From CAZDVQ01 sp964508975 (lineage in GTDB: Bacteria > Bacteroidota > Bacteroidia > Chitinophagales > Saprospiraceae): DNA of 64,000 bases. The stretch spans positions 124,001 through 188,000 of the forward strand of contig CAZDVQ010000001.1 in the NCBI GenBank assembly GCA_964508975.1, read 5' to 3'. Below the pieces are notes generated by a model. That model was not told the DNA's origin and did not search any database. It was given only the letters and a program-made list of their open reading frames with translations. Position numbers and translations under genes: made by a program. Positions 23,935-33,621 of the stretch are shown here, piece by piece. How positions within the stretch are numbered: the stretch's first letter is position 1; each line of letters starts with the position of its first letter.

Positions 23935-25186
23935 GGGATTTTTTCTTTTTGAGCATCCAATAATTAGCCACGAAAAATCCTGCCCCAACGGCAATGAACA
24001 ACAAACCCCGGAGCACAAAACTCATGTTGGTATCAAAGTAGCGGATAGCTACCAGCAAGGCAATCATCAGCAGGCCTAGATTTAGGGTGCCTAAAGCTTC
24101 GCGTTTGGCTCCACTTACAATAGTACCTACCGCCAAGGTGAACACTAAGAGGTTTGTCAAAAGCGACCCATAGCCAGTAGCAATACCAAGCACAAATACT
24201 GGTATAAAAAGCAAGGACGCAAAATCCATAAGCTGCCAATCAACAGCTGTACTGGTTTGTTTTCGTTGATATAAAACATAGACGGTACCTAGCAACGCCA
24301 ATATACCTACCCAAAAAGCGGGATGTGTGGTATCAGTATGTAGCCAAAAATTGCCCTCTAGTCCACGCCAGGCATCGTCGAAGCTCAGGACCAACAATAT
24401 TATCACGAGGCTTATGGCGCCCCAACTGGTATAGCCATCTATGCGCTGTTCATTAGATGACACAAAATGATGCTTTCCAAAAACATAGAAAAAACCAGCT
24501 AGGCTAATCAAAGTTATCCAATACAAAGGGCTTTCTACCATGCCGCTTATCATACCAATCCCAAGCGAGAGGGGCACCAACCAATGGTGCATCGTCATGT
24601 AGTTACTCCGTGGCCACAATTCGTATAGCTTGTAGTAGTGTGGCAAAAATGCCGCAAATGCAATCCAGTAAAATATATTGCCGTCGTAATCCATCACGGC
24701 ACAGGTCGTAATCAAAACAAGGTACAAGAGGGCCGCTACCGAGCTACGCATAATGTATATAACAGGTAAACTGAGTAGAGCCCAGTAAGCCAATACATGC
24801 AACAAGGGCAACGGTAGGTTATACACTTGACTAATTAAAGAGATGCTAGCACCTACCCCGAAAAATAAAAACGAGGCAGATCCCTCGCGCCAGGCTTGGC
24901 TTTCCGATTTAAATGCTAGACTCAAGCCTGCAATAATTTGCCCTAGAAGCAAGGGAACAAAAGCCAATATGTTTTTTTGTCCACGACTTAAATTATCCCA
25001 ATTATGGGCTAGTATCAAAATAATACCGAGGCCAACCAATATAGCACCCATCACCCCAAATACCACGAGTAGCCGATTGGGGCTTTGTTCGCCTTTGGCC
25101 TTATAATAAGCCGCTATAGCATCGGCGGTGCCCTGGTCTATCACCTGGGCCTCTAGCAAGGCTTGTAAATCTTTTTGTACACGCAT
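23924..25186 (-). CDS. DUF2157 domain-containing membrane protein
   Basis: 420 residues. The soluble N-terminal part (about 1-38, LLEAQVIDQGTADAIAAYY) matches the start of DUF2157. It is followed by roughly 11-12 hydrophobic segments with the conserved GLGIILILAHNWDNLSRGQK in the first loop. This N-terminal helix-HNWD layout is diagnostic of DUF2157. It is the upstream partner of the GDYXXLXY gene. The biochemical role is not known; because of the multi-span architecture a transport or membrane-complex role is possible. Confidence 0.85.
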   Translation of the reverse strand: MRVQKDLQALLEAQVIDQGTADAIAAYYKAKGEQSPNRLLVVFGVMGAILVGLGIILILAHNWDNLSRGQKNILAFVPLLLGQIIAGLSLAFKSESQAWREGSASFLFFGVGASISLISQVYNLPLPLLHVLAYWALLSLPVIYIMRSSVAALLYLVLITTCAVMDYDGNIFYWIAFAAFLPHYYKLYELWPRSNYMTMHHWLVPLSLGIGMISGMVESPLYWITLISLAGFFYVFGKHHFVSSNEQRIDGYTSWGAISLVIILLVLSFDDAWRGLEGNFWLHTDTTHPAFWVGILALLGTVYVLYQRKQTSTAVDWQLMDFASLLFIPVFVLGIATGYGSLLTNLLVFTLAVGTIVSGAKREALGTLNLGLLMIALLVAIRYFDTNMSFVLRGLLFIAVGAGFFVANYWMLKKKKSHEK

Positions 25187-25239
25187 GGGCCTATATTCCT
25201 TTTATCCTGTAAATATAGGTAATTTCCCTGAAAAGCTTG

Positions 25240-25270
25240 GCCTCCTTGCCCAAAATATAAGCAAGGAGGC
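25240..25270. terminator. Hairpin between the HAD and DUF2157 genes
   Basis: Perfect 10-bp stem gcctccttgc/gcaaggaggc with an 11-nt loop in the 99-bp space between two co-oriented genes. No clear T run follows on either strand, so termination would be weak; it may instead shape the mRNA end. Confidence 0.45.
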
Positions 25271-25285
25271 TGCTATGTGCGCGGC

Positions 25286-25705
25286 TTATTTCTGGAACAC
25301 TTCAATTTCTTTCATCTCCACCACGAGGTCGGTGAATTTACCTTTAAAACGGGTAGCCCTAACCATGTGGTTGTCAATCCAGTGGTAGTTGCCGCCACGG
25401 GGTTTGTTGAGCAAAAGGCCGTGGTATTTAAAGCCGTGTTGCTTGAGCCATTGTTCCGTTACTTCACGGTGTGCATCGGTGCGCGAGGTAAAAAAGGTAA
25501 TGATATGGCCTTCGTCGTACCATTTGTTCAAAATTTCGAGGGCATCCGGGTACACCTCGGCAGTGGCCATACGCCAAGGTTCCTCGTTGGGGATGTCGTC
25601 GCAGATGGTACCGTCAATGTCAATGAGGTAGTTTTTCACTTCCTCGGGGAGCAGCGGGCTAAGCTTGTTGCCCTGCGCGTCAAACAGTTCTTTTAAATCG
25701 GCCAT
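25286..25705 (-). CDS. HAD-like phosphatase family protein
   Basis: 139 residues. The HAD motif I is YLIDIDGTICDD (D-x-D-G-T), motif II is ITFFTSRTDAHREVTEQWL, and the end contains GGNYHWIDNHMVRATR. The protein is short, without a large cap domain. Close relatives in Bacteroidota are often labelled phosphoheptose isomerase, but the motifs visible here are those of a HAD phosphatase, not of a SIS-fold isomerase. It probably hydrolyses a small phosphorylated metabolite. It stands alone, with a GC-rich repeat upstream. Confidence 0.75.
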   Translation of the reverse strand: MADLKELFDAQGNKLSPLLPEEVKNYLIDIDGTICDDIPNEEPWRMATAEVYPDALEILNKWYDEGHIITFFTSRTDAHREVTEQWLKQHGFKYHGLLLNKPRGGNYHWIDNHMVRATRFKGKFTDLVVEMKEIEVFQK

Positions 25706-25737
25706 GGTAATAATTGATTATGGGTGAATGATTGATG

Positions 25738-25937
25738 TTTTTTTGGGGCGTGCCCCTCGCACGTGGAAGCCGCCCAGATTGGGCGGCTCTACAGCGCTCG
25801 GGTCGCTACGCTACGCGGCTCGCTGTTCGCTCGGCCCTGCGCCGCCGTTTTAAGGAGCCGTTCCACGGAACGGCTCTACGTTGGTTGGCGGCTTGGTCTG
25901 GCGCGTTGCGCCACCGCTCCGCATCGCTCACGCGCAA
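25738..25937 (+). repeat. GC-rich intergenic repeat, long form
   Basis: Edge ttttggggcgtgcccctcgc, stem gccgcccag att gggcggc, core gcggctcgctgttcgctcggccc, an inserted hairpin gagccgttcc acgg aacggctc, then ggtctggcgcgttgcgccaccgctcc and the distal end catcgctcacgcg. It is one of the best conserved cores in the window. Confidence 0.85.
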
Positions 25938-25980
25938 CACGAGATTGATAGGTTCTTAGCTACTGCCTACAACACGAATA

Positions 25981-26580
25981 TTTTACCACCCCGTCTGCTA
26001 CGCTACACGCGTTGCGTTCCGCTTGCATCCACCCCTCCTTTGCATGGCTACGATTAGGACACATTTTTTTGCTGCTGCCCTACGGGCAGCCCCTTTTGGT
26101 AGCCCCGGGTCAGCGAAGCGCAACCCGGGGTTCAGGGCGACAACAGAAAACCCGTGGCGGCAAGCCGTTTGAGCATGTACGTTACAGGAATCGCCACGGA
26201 ACGGTAGCCGTAACTGTTTTGCCTGCAAACTCGGAACCCTTGCGCGGCGGGGCAATGTCTAGGCCCATTTTTAACGTTTACCGCCGCGCCTGGGCTTGGG
26301 TTGCCATCGCGTTTCTTTCCCCGGGTTGCGCTGCGCTTAACCCGCGGCTAGGATAAGGGTCTGCCCTCGCGGGCAGATTAAGGGCGGTTTGTAAGCTTTC
26401 GTGCAAGCGCTGGAAAAATGTGTCCTAATCGTAGCCTTGAAAAGGAGGGGAGCCTGGCTTGTTCTTTTAAATTTTTGTAAATCAAATATTTATAGGGAGG
26501 CATAAGCTCCCCTCCTTTTCAAGGAGGGGTGGATGCAAGCGGAACGCGAAGCGTGGAGCGCGGCAGACGGGGTGGTTATA
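25981..26580. mobile_element. 600-bp non-coding element with nested inverted repeats
   Basis: Outer arms of 60 bp (25981-26040 and 26521-26580) are inverted repeats with about 7 mismatches. A perfect 23-bp pair lies inside (26046-26068 and 26414-26436, starting ggctacgattagg). A perfect 17-bp pair (26437-26453 and 26506-26522, ttgaaaaggaggggagc) surrounds an AT-rich 52-bp loop. The centre holds further GC hairpins (cccgggt...acccggg; ccgtggcg...cgccacgg). Open frames across it show no family traits. It looks like a non-autonomous or dead mobile element, or a structured RNA locus. Confidence 0.7.
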
Positions 26581-26633
26581 AAGGCCGAAAAATGCTGGAA
26601 AACTATCAAAATAATTAACGCTTAATGGCATCC

Positions 26634-26740
26634 CGCGCCAGCGATGCGAAGCAGTGGCCCGAAGGGCCAGACCGCGCAGCGGGCCGAGCGAATAGCGAGC
26701 TGCGTAGCGTAGCGACGGCGAAGCCGGGGCGCCCAAAAAT
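26634..26740 (-). repeat. GC-rich intergenic repeat
   Basis: Distal end gcgccagcgatgcgaagc, stem tggcccgaagggcca, core gggccgagcgaatagcgagc, then gtagcgtagcgacggcgaagccg and edge gggcgcccaaaaa. With the two elements before it, it accounts for most of the 1.2-kb gene-free space upstream of the macroglobulin gene. Confidence 0.85.
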
Positions 26741-26898
26741 GATTAAATGACCATAGAATACATGATTAATTGACCTGTGTTTGGGTACTGCTTGTAGCTT
26801 TCATTTGTAAACCAGCAAAAAACACCTTGCCCACACGCCAAAGCCCTTCGCGCTTGCATCTTCCCTTTACCAACCATTTCCAATTAAAAATACAGCTC

Positions 26899-29800
26899 AT
26901 GTTTTTCAACAAACTACACCAGCTAGCAGCTTTTGCCCAACGAAAAGCCAAACCGCTTTTCATCGGCTCGGCACTGCTCCTTACCCTGGCTACCCTAGCC
27001 TTCGACTTTGGCAAACACCCTTTCTTACAAGCCATAGAAGATAAACTAAGTGCCTACCGCAATGTACAAGGCGAGGAGAAAGTTTACCTGCAACTCGACC
27101 GCACCATGTACGACCCCGGCGAATCCGTTTGGTTTGCCGCTTATGTGCGCGATGCCAACAGCCATCAGGCTGCCGAGAGCCAAATCGTTTACGTTCAACT
27201 CCTAGATGCCCGTGGCAGCGAGCTGAAAAAAGTAAGCCTCATCTGTACGGACGGTGTGGCCAGTGGCGACTTCCAACTGGAACCCGCCTGGGCTGGTGGT
27301 ACCTATAAAATTAAAGCCTACACCGCCCGCCAAGAACGCGAGGGCAAAGCCTTTGAACGCGATATCGTGATTCAGAAATCGGTGCTACCCAACTTAAGCA
27401 TGAAACTGGATTTCAAGAGCAAGGCATATGGCCCCGGCGACCAAGTTTCGGCTAACCTGAACCTGCAAACCCTGGAGAATAAATCGCTGGCCAACCACGA
27501 TTTTAGCTTCGACGTGCAAGTAGATGGCGAGCGTATTGAGCAAAAATCAGGTAAAACCGATGCGAACGGCTTAGCCGATATCCGCTTTACGCTGCCCTAT
27601 AAGTTAAACACCAACGACGGCTTACTGCTGGTTCGCCTTAACTACAAGGGCCAGACAGAATCTATCTCGCGTAGTATTCCTATCCGCCTGGGCATGCTAG
27701 ATGTACAATTCCTGCCCGAGGGTGGCTCTGTACTAGCCGGGCTCGATAACCGTATCGCCTTCAAAGCGCTGGATGAATATGGTAAAGCAGCGGACATCGT
27801 GGGCGATGTATATGATAGCGCTGGCAAAGTAGTGGCTTCGTTCAATAGCTACCACCAAGGTATGGGCAGTTTTAGCATGACACCCAAGCTGGGCGAAAAA
27901 TACAGCGTAAAACTCCGCAAACCTGCTGGAAACACACAGTCGTTCAAACTGCCCGTGGCGCAAAACCGGGGCTATGGTTTATCGGTAACGGCTCAAGGCA
28001 AAAACGATATTACCCTGGCCGTCCGCTCTATGGTTGAAACCGATGTTTTTGTGGTATTACAAGGCCGTGATTCTAGCATCATCAGCCAGGAACTCCATTG
28101 TAAAGTTGGCGAAACCAGCTTGACCTTACCGGTAAACCGCTTGCCTTATGGCATTGCTCGTGTAACCTTGTTCGACGCCAACCAAGTACCACAGGCAGAG
28201 CGCTTAGTGTTTGTAAACCGCCACCAAAACTTACAAGTAGAGGTATCAACCAACAAACAACAATACTTACCCCGCGAGGAGGTTAAAGTAACCCTACGGG
28301 TTAAAGATGCCCAAGGCCGACCAGTTAAAGGCAACTTCTCGGTAGCGGTCGTCGATGAAAAATTACTGTCCTTTGCCGATGACAAACAAGGCCACCTGCT
28401 AAGCTATATGTTCTTGGAATCAGAGCTCAATGGCCAGGTTGAAGAACCCAACTTCTACTTCGATAACGAGAATGACCCATTGCGCCTCAAACCAGAAATT
28501 GACCGTGGCCTAGCGCTCGACAACCTGCTCATGACCCAAGGTTGGAGCCGTTTCGAGTGGAAAAAAGTACTGGACCCCGCCAAGCCAAACCTAGCAAAAC
28601 AAGCACCTGAGAAAGCTATGATCAGCGGCGTGGTGGTCGACGAGAAAAACATGGCCCTCGATGGCGTGGAAGTGTTCGTATCAGGCTTGAACAAAACAGT
28701 GTTCACCAATAAAAACGGTCAGTTTAGCTTAGATAACGTGAAGTTGTACCAACCCATTGGCCTTACCTTTAGCTACCCAGGCTACCCCAATAAATCCATG
28801 ACCATCGCCGAGTACAACAGCTCTATGAGCGTGGTGATGGCCAAGGCCAAACTTATTTCAGGTATTATTAGAGACGACAATAGTGGTGAACCGCTGGCGG
28901 GCGCTACGGTTATTGCTTTACCCTCTGGTGCTGGTTGTGTAACCGACTTTGATGGCAAATACAATATCAAGGCATTGCCTACTGACAACCGCCTTGAAGT
29001 AAAGTATATTGGCTTCCAAAACACCAGCATTCCCATTAGCAACGCGGTTAACACCATTAATATAAACATGGAACAAAACGAGGTGATGCTTGATGCCGTT
29101 GTCGTAAGCACATCTGTACGTCGCGACAGGGTCATGAACGCCCCTTCTATGAGCGCCCCCATAGCCGACCGTCCAACCGGAGCCGGAGTTAAACCAGGTA
29201 AAGTGCCTGAAGTGAAAAAAGCTAAAAATGCTCCCGCTCCTGAAATAAATGATGCGGTTGATGAAGGTATGGCTGTACCAGCTCCAATGGCTGAACCTAT
29301 TGTGGCCGAAGTACTCGTAGAAGCCGAAGAAGCCTTCAAAATTGCCGAAATGGACGATGCCAGATTTTTTGCCCAAAACAAGGATCAAAAAGCTATGCCC
29401 TTGCAGCAAAAACCTGTCGCCCCGGCCCAAACACGTTACTACCAAGCCCGTACCTTCTACGTGCCCGTGTACAAAGCAGAGGAAGTAGTGGCACAGCGCA
29501 ACGATTTCCGCAAAACCATCTACTGGAACCCTAGCCTGGTGCTCGACGAACGCGGTGAAGCTAGTTTCAGTTTCTTCAACTCCGATGCCTTGACCCAGTT
29601 CAGCATCAACGTGGAAGGTTTTGACCAAAACGGGATGGCTGGCCGCAGCACCTACAAGTATTTTGCGCAACAAGCCTTGGGCATGAGTGCCAAAGTACCT
29701 TTCGACGTAATCCAAGGTGATATTATCCGTTTCCCGCTCTTGATTTCTAACGCAACCTCCGAGGTGATGAGCGGTCGCTTGACCATTATCTGCCCCGATG

Positions 29801-31542
29801 GCTTTACCATGTTGAGCAGTGCTGATACCAGCATCTCGGTACCCGCGGGTGGTAACGCCAACGTTTACCCTGCGGTATTGGCCGGTATGGGTAGCGACGG
29901 CAAATTTGTGGTTAGCTTCGTGTCTGGAAAATACAGCGATAAGTTTGAAAGCTACATCAAAACCCGCCCTCGGGGCTTCCCTATGTACGCGGTGTTTAGC
30001 GGTAAAGGCAACAAGGCCGACCATACCTTTAGCATCAACTCGGCCATTCCGGGCAGTATGAAAGCGGCTATCCGATTGTTCCCCAACGCCCTAGCCGAGG
30101 TTATGGCGGGTATGGCATCTATGCTTCGCATGCCTAGCGGCTGCTTCGAGCAAACCACCAGCTCTAATTACCCTAACCTGCTGGCCTTGCAATACATGCG
30201 TGAAACCAACAGCACCGATACCGACATTGAAACCAGGGCCAAAGAATACCTCGCCACGGGCTACCAACGCCTGGCGGGCTATGAATCGCCTGGTGGTGGT
30301 TTCGACTGGTGGGGTCGTGCCCCTGCGCACGAGGCGCTCACGGCGATGGGTATCATGCAATTCGTCGACATGAAATCGGTGTACGACGTGGATCAAGGCT
30401 TGATTGACCGGGCCAACAAGTGGCTCATGAGCCGCCGCGATGGCAAAGGTGGTTGGAACCGCAACCCCAATGCCCTACATTCTTGGTGCAGCAACGACAT
30501 TACCGATGCCTACATCGTTTGGGCCTTGTGCGAAGCTGGCCTAGCCGCCGATATCAAGAAAGAACTCGAGGCCAACTACAACAAGGCCATCAGCAGCGAG
30601 GATCCATACCATATGGCACTCCTGGCCAACGCCTTGTACAAAACCGACCCTGCCAAGACACTTACCCTGGTGGAGGCCATCGCCAAAATGCAAAAAGAAG
30701 ATGGTAGTTTCATGGGCTTAACGGCTTCTGTCACCAACTCCACGGGCAAGAGCCTGGCCATCGAGACCAGCGCATTGGTATCCCTGGCCATGATGCGCCT
30801 CAACAAACACAGCGATAAAGTTAACAAGGCCATCGCCTTTATCCAAGCCTCGAAAGACCACTACGGATTTGGCTCTACACAGGGTACGGTATTGGCGCTC
30901 AAGGCTATCATCGAGCATACCAAGCGCAACAAAGTAGCACCAGGCCCCGGTTTGTTGGTGTTGAGCGTGAATGGCAAAAAAGTAGCCGAAAAGAAATTTG
31001 ACGCTGGCGACAAAGAAATCGCTATCGACGATTTTGCCAAGTTTATCCAAGACGGTAAGCAAACCGTTTCGTTTAAAGTAGAGCAAAGCAAAATCGAGTT
31101 GCCTTACGAAATCAGCATCAGCTACGGTTCAACCCAGCCGGGTAACCATAAAAACCGCAGCATCGAGATTAGCAACACCATGAACAAGCAGCGTTTGGCC
31201 ATGGGCGAAACCGTACGGATGAACTGCAACATCAAGAATATCAGCACCCGCGACCAGCCGAGCGCCATGGCCATGGTAGGTATTCCTGCCGGTTTGAGCG
31301 TACAACCTTGGCAGCTCAAGGAGTTGGTTGACCAAGGTAAAGTTGACTTCTACGAGTTGTTCGAGGGCTACGTGGTCTTCCACTTCGAGTTCTTGAAACT
31401 GAACGAAAGCAAAGACATCAAGCTTGACCTCAAGGCAGATATCCCTGGTAAATACTCGGCGGCGGCTTCTACCTCCTTCCCGTATTACACGCAGGAGTTG
31501 CGCCACTGGGCCAGCCCCAACGTGATTGAAATTGTGCAATAA
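26899..31542 (+). CDS. Alpha-2-macroglobulin family protein with embedded carboxypeptidase-regulatory-like domains
   Basis: 1547 residues. An N-terminal signal or anchor (about residues 17-37) precedes macroglobulin beta-sandwich domains (KVYLQLDRTMYDPGESVWFAAYV is a typical MG2 entry). Two CarboxypepD_reg-like domains sit in tandem at about 573-652 (SGVVVDEKNMALDGVEVFV) and 653-735 (SGIIRDDNSGEPLAGATVIA...DFDGKYNI). The thioester-domain motif is SGCFEQTTSSNYPN with Cys at about 1082. C-terminal receptor-like beta domains follow. Family members are periplasmic or surface traps for proteases. The frame extends 43 codons further upstream, but the ATG before the signal segment is preferred. A strong terminator follows. 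Confidence 0.85.
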   Translation: MFFNKLHQLAAFAQRKAKPLFIGSALLLTLATLAFDFGKHPFLQAIEDKLSAYRNVQGEEKVYLQLDRTMYDPGESVWFAAYVRDANSHQAAESQIVYVQLLDARGSELKKVSLICTDGVASGDFQLEPAWAGGTYKIKAYTARQEREGKAFERDIVIQKSVLPNLSMKLDFKSKAYGPGDQVSANLNLQTLENKSLANHDFSFDVQVDGERIEQKSGKTDANGLADIRFTLPYKLNTNDGLLLVRLNYKGQTESISRSIPIRLGMLDVQFLPEGGSVLAGLDNRIAFKALDEYGKAADIVGDVYDSAGKVVASFNSYHQGMGSFSMTPKLGEKYSVKLRKPAGNTQSFKLPVAQNRGYGLSVTAQGKNDITLAVRSMVETDVFVVLQGRDSSIISQELHCKVGETSLTLPVNRLPYGIARVTLFDANQVPQAERLVFVNRHQNLQVEVSTNKQQYLPREEVKVTLRVKDAQGRPVKGNFSVAVVDEKLLSFADDKQGHLLSYMFLESELNGQVEEPNFYFDNENDPLRLKPEIDRGLALDNLLMTQGWSRFEWKKVLDPAKPNLAKQAPEKAMISGVVVDEKNMALDGVEVFVSGLNKTVFTNKNGQFSLDNVKLYQPIGLTFSYPGYPNKSMTIAEYNSSMSVVMAKAKLISGIIRDDNSGEPLAGATVIALPSGAGCVTDFDGKYNIKALPTDNRLEVKYIGFQNTSIPISNAVNTININMEQNEVMLDAVVVSTSVRRDRVMNAPSMSAPIADRPTGAGVKPGKVPEVKKAKNAPAPEINDAVDEGMAVPAPMAEPIVAEVLVEAEEAFKIAEMDDARFFAQNKDQKAMPLQQKPVAPAQTRYYQARTFYVPVYKAEEVVAQRNDFRKTIYWNPSLVLDERGEASFSFFNSDALTQFSINVEGFDQNGMAGRSTYKYFAQQALGMSAKVPFDVIQGDIIRFPLLISNATSEVMSGRLTIICPDGFTMLSSADTSISVPAGGNANVYPAVLAGMGSDGKFVVSFVSGKYSDKFESYIKTRPRGFPMYAVFSGKGNKADHTFSINSAIPGSMKAAIRLFPNALAEVMAGMASMLRMPSGCFEQTTSSNYPNLLALQYMRETNSTDTDIETRAKEYLATGYQRLAGYESPGGGFDWWGRAPAHEALTAMGIMQFVDMKSVYDVDQGLIDRANKWLMSRRDGKGGWNRNPNALHSWCSNDITDAYIVWALCEAGLAADIKKELEANYNKAISSEDPYHMALLANALYKTDPAKTLTLVEAIAKMQKEDGSFMGLTASVTNSTGKSLAIETSALVSLAMMRLNKHSDKVNKAIAFIQASKDHYGFGSTQGTVLALKAIIEHTKRNKVAPGPGLLVLSVNGKKVAEKKFDAGDKEIAIDDFAKFIQDGKQTVSFKVEQSKIELPYEISISYGSTQPGNHKNRSIEISNTMNKQRLAMGETVRMNCNIKNISTRDQPSAMAMVGIPAGLSVQPWQLKELVDQGKVDFYELFEGYVVFHFEFLKLNESKDIKLDLKADIPGKYSAAASTSFPYYTQELRHWASPNVIEIVQ

Positions 31543-31562
31543 TCCAGCATAAAATCATCATT

Positions 31563-31604
31563 AACGCCCAGGTTGAGTATAGTGCTCGGCCTGGGCGTTT
31601 TTTT
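31563..31604 (+). terminator. Rho-independent terminator of the macroglobulin gene
   Basis: Perfect 10-bp stem aacgcccagg/cctgggcgtt with a 17-nt loop, followed by a run of seven T, 20 bp after the stop codon. Confidence 0.9.
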
Positions 31605-31684
31605 AATTGTAAATGGTTAATGGTTAATTATCAATGGGTTAACTTGCATTTTTTGCCATATTTCCAGGTAATCTACGGATTAAA

Positions 31685-31850
31685 TTTTTTTGGGCGCTGC
31701 GCCCGCAGATGGCGGTCGCCGTTACGTTGCGCGGCTCGCTGTTCGCTCGGCCCTTCGCCGCCCTTTATTACGGGCGATGTTTCATGAAATGGCTCTACAT
31801 GGGCGGCTCGGTCTGGCGCTTCGCGCCACCGCTCCACATCACTAGCGCAG
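31685..31850 (+). repeat. GC-rich intergenic repeat
   Basis: Edge ttttttgggcgctgcgccc, core gcggctcgctgttcgctcggccc, an inserted module with gatgtttcatgaaatggctctac, then ggtctggcgcttcgcgccaccgctcc and distal end catcactagcgc. Confidence 0.85.
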
Positions 31851-31882
31851 ATTATTGAACTGTGTTTACCCTATATGAAGCG

Positions 31883-32311
31883 TTAGGGCAACGCTTCAGA
31901 GCTGTTCAACTCAAAATTCAATCGATCTCGTTCAATTAGTTGTTTGAGTTCTTCTTCCTTGGGTAAATTTGGCAGGATGTTCTATCCTTGAAAGTTGTCT
32001 GTAATGGCTCCAGCTTAATTCTTGACGCACTGTGTCAAGAATTGGGAAAGCCTGATAAAATTTACGCATGTTGGTTAGGTTCGTGTAATCAAACCCTTTT
32101 CCAAATTCTAATGTTAGCTGATGGGCTAAATTTTAAGCGTGCCTTTACCATACTCTGCTTTGTCATTGCCCATTTGTTCTTCTTCTACGATGAGCTTACC
32201 GATTTGCCAATAGGATTGTAACAAAGAGGAATTAGCCAATCGGAAAACCCGCTGGCGTGATTCAAGAATAATATTCTTGATAGATTGAAGTAATTGATCA
32301 TTCAAATGCAT
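31883..32311 (-). pseudogene. Broken DUF1016 (YhcG-type PD-(D/E)xK nuclease) gene
   Basis: The N-terminus is intact in the first frame: LLQSIKNIILESRQRVFRLAN, then YWQIGKLIVEEEQ and KAEYGKGTL, the typical DUF1016 N-terminal domain. A one-base loss in an A run after GTLK causes a stop. In the next frame the protein continues NLAHQLTLEFGKGFDYTNLTNMRKFYQAFP and LSWSHYRQLSRIE. After another frame change it joins directly to the family's C-terminal end (LPKEEELKQLIERDRLNFEL). The whole central nuclease domain is missing. So there are at least one frameshift and one internal deletion. The family is linked with mobile DNA and restriction loci. Confidence 0.8.
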
Positions 32312-32506
32312 TCACAAAACTAATAAACTGTAACTCAAATTACAAATTTCAAGTTCTGCTCGTTGAATGTATTTTTTACCAATGGTTTTGTTTGTAGGGA
32401 CAACCCTTGTGGTTGCCCTCATGATTGATTCGCCTAACATTTCAATGTCGTTTTGGGCAAGCACAAGACAGGGCCAAAACCGTAAGCAACAGTTGAACGG
32501 AGGATT

Positions 32507-33511
32507 TTACTGACGCAACATTTTATAAATAAATATTGTGTCCGATTTTTGCACGACGAAGCCTTTATTAGAGAGCTCCCCTAAGCACCAATATGTAAAG
32601 CTTCTTCCAGTGCCAAAATCAAATGGGAAAGTGATAGCTTGTATTTCATCAGTACGAATCAAAGGAGAATCGATGGTTACGTGTTTTTGCGAGCTAAAGT
32701 CAAAGCGACTAAGCTTGAAATCAGCAAAAAATTGGATATTGTACAATTTTCCTTTTGCCACAAAAGCTAAGGCTGTCGGATTTTTATCGCTTAATGTTGA
32801 AATGGTTTCAAAACCATCGGAGCCTAGCCAAGTGTTATCTCGGCCTTCTGAGAACCAATGGGGGAATGACCATTTAAAAAGACTTTCCAATGTATCTGGT
32901 ATAGGGTGTAATTGCGTAGGAGAAGCAAGTTTATATAATTCATACTTACGATACACCTTAGAAGGATAGATGTAGTACACACTGTCTAATTGAGAAACCA
33001 GGGGGTCAAGGTATGCATCATTCACACCGTAAAGAGCACCCGTGTGTTTGTTTTTGAACAACATAACGGTACCGAACTCTCCCCATTCGGCATAATAAAC
33101 TTGATAGTCCTTATCTTCATAAATGTAATTAAACTCCGTTTGAGGGACACCTCTATAATAGAGCTGGTTAGACAAATTATTGTTTTTAGATAGTAACACA
33201 ATTTGCGCCCCATTACAATAATATTGCGCCCTTCGAGATTCCAAGATTAAGCTATCCCCTCGGATGAAAAATTGAACAATGGAATCCTGTTCGGGGACTG
33301 CTAATGCATAAACCTTTCCTTCAGGTGTAATCTTAAGTAAATAGCCCAGCGTATCAGCTCTTGCATAAAAACTATTCTGATATGCTATTATTTCATACAG
33401 TTTTGTACTTACATAGTCAAAATAATGTTCTTCAATTACAATGTCTGGCCTTGGGCGAGCGCAATGCACAAAAAGGAATGATACGATTATTACTAGTAGC
33501 GTTTTTTGCAT
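32507..33511 (-). CDS. Predicted lipoprotein of unknown function
   Basis: 334 residues. The start MQKTLLVIIVSFLFVHC is a lipoprotein signal peptide with the acylated Cys at residue 17. The rest is rich in short beta strands with aromatic residues (YARADTLGYLLKITPEGKVYAL, TWLGSDGFETISTLSD), suggesting a beta-propeller-like fold, but I do not recognise a family. The frame is open 17 codons further upstream, yet the signal peptide sets the start at this ATG. It has low-GC flanks and no obvious operon partner. A GC-rich repeat lies upstream. Confidence 0.65.
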   Translation of the reverse strand: MQKTLLVIIVSFLFVHCARPRPDIVIEEHYFDYVSTKLYEIIAYQNSFYARADTLGYLLKITPEGKVYALAVPEQDSIVQFFIRGDSLILESRRAQYYCNGAQIVLLSKNNNLSNQLYYRGVPQTEFNYIYEDKDYQVYYAEWGEFGTVMLFKNKHTGALYGVNDAYLDPLVSQLDSVYYIYPSKVYRKYELYKLASPTQLHPIPDTLESLFKWSFPHWFSEGRDNTWLGSDGFETISTLSDKNPTALAFVAKGKLYNIQFFADFKLSRFDFSSQKHVTIDSPLIRTDEIQAITFPFDFGTGRSFTYWCLGELSNKGFVVQKSDTIFIYKMLRQ

Positions 33512-33621
33512 CACAAAGTCTTGATGATTATCAAAGTTAGGCATTAGTGGAATACCAAACAACTCTTAAAGATACTAAATACCGACAAATATGTTACCTC
33601 AATATCAGTATTGCCCCCCCC

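Noticed and set aside
25286..25705. Phosphoheptose isomerase
   Set aside because: Relatives carry this label, but the visible motifs (D-x-D-G-T and the later TSRT) are those of HAD phosphatases.
26012..26356. 114-codon open frame in the 26-kb gap
   Set aside because: It runs through the nested inverted-repeat element; its translation is rich in Arg, Gly, Pro and Ala with no family traits, and several other frames over the same DNA are equally open.
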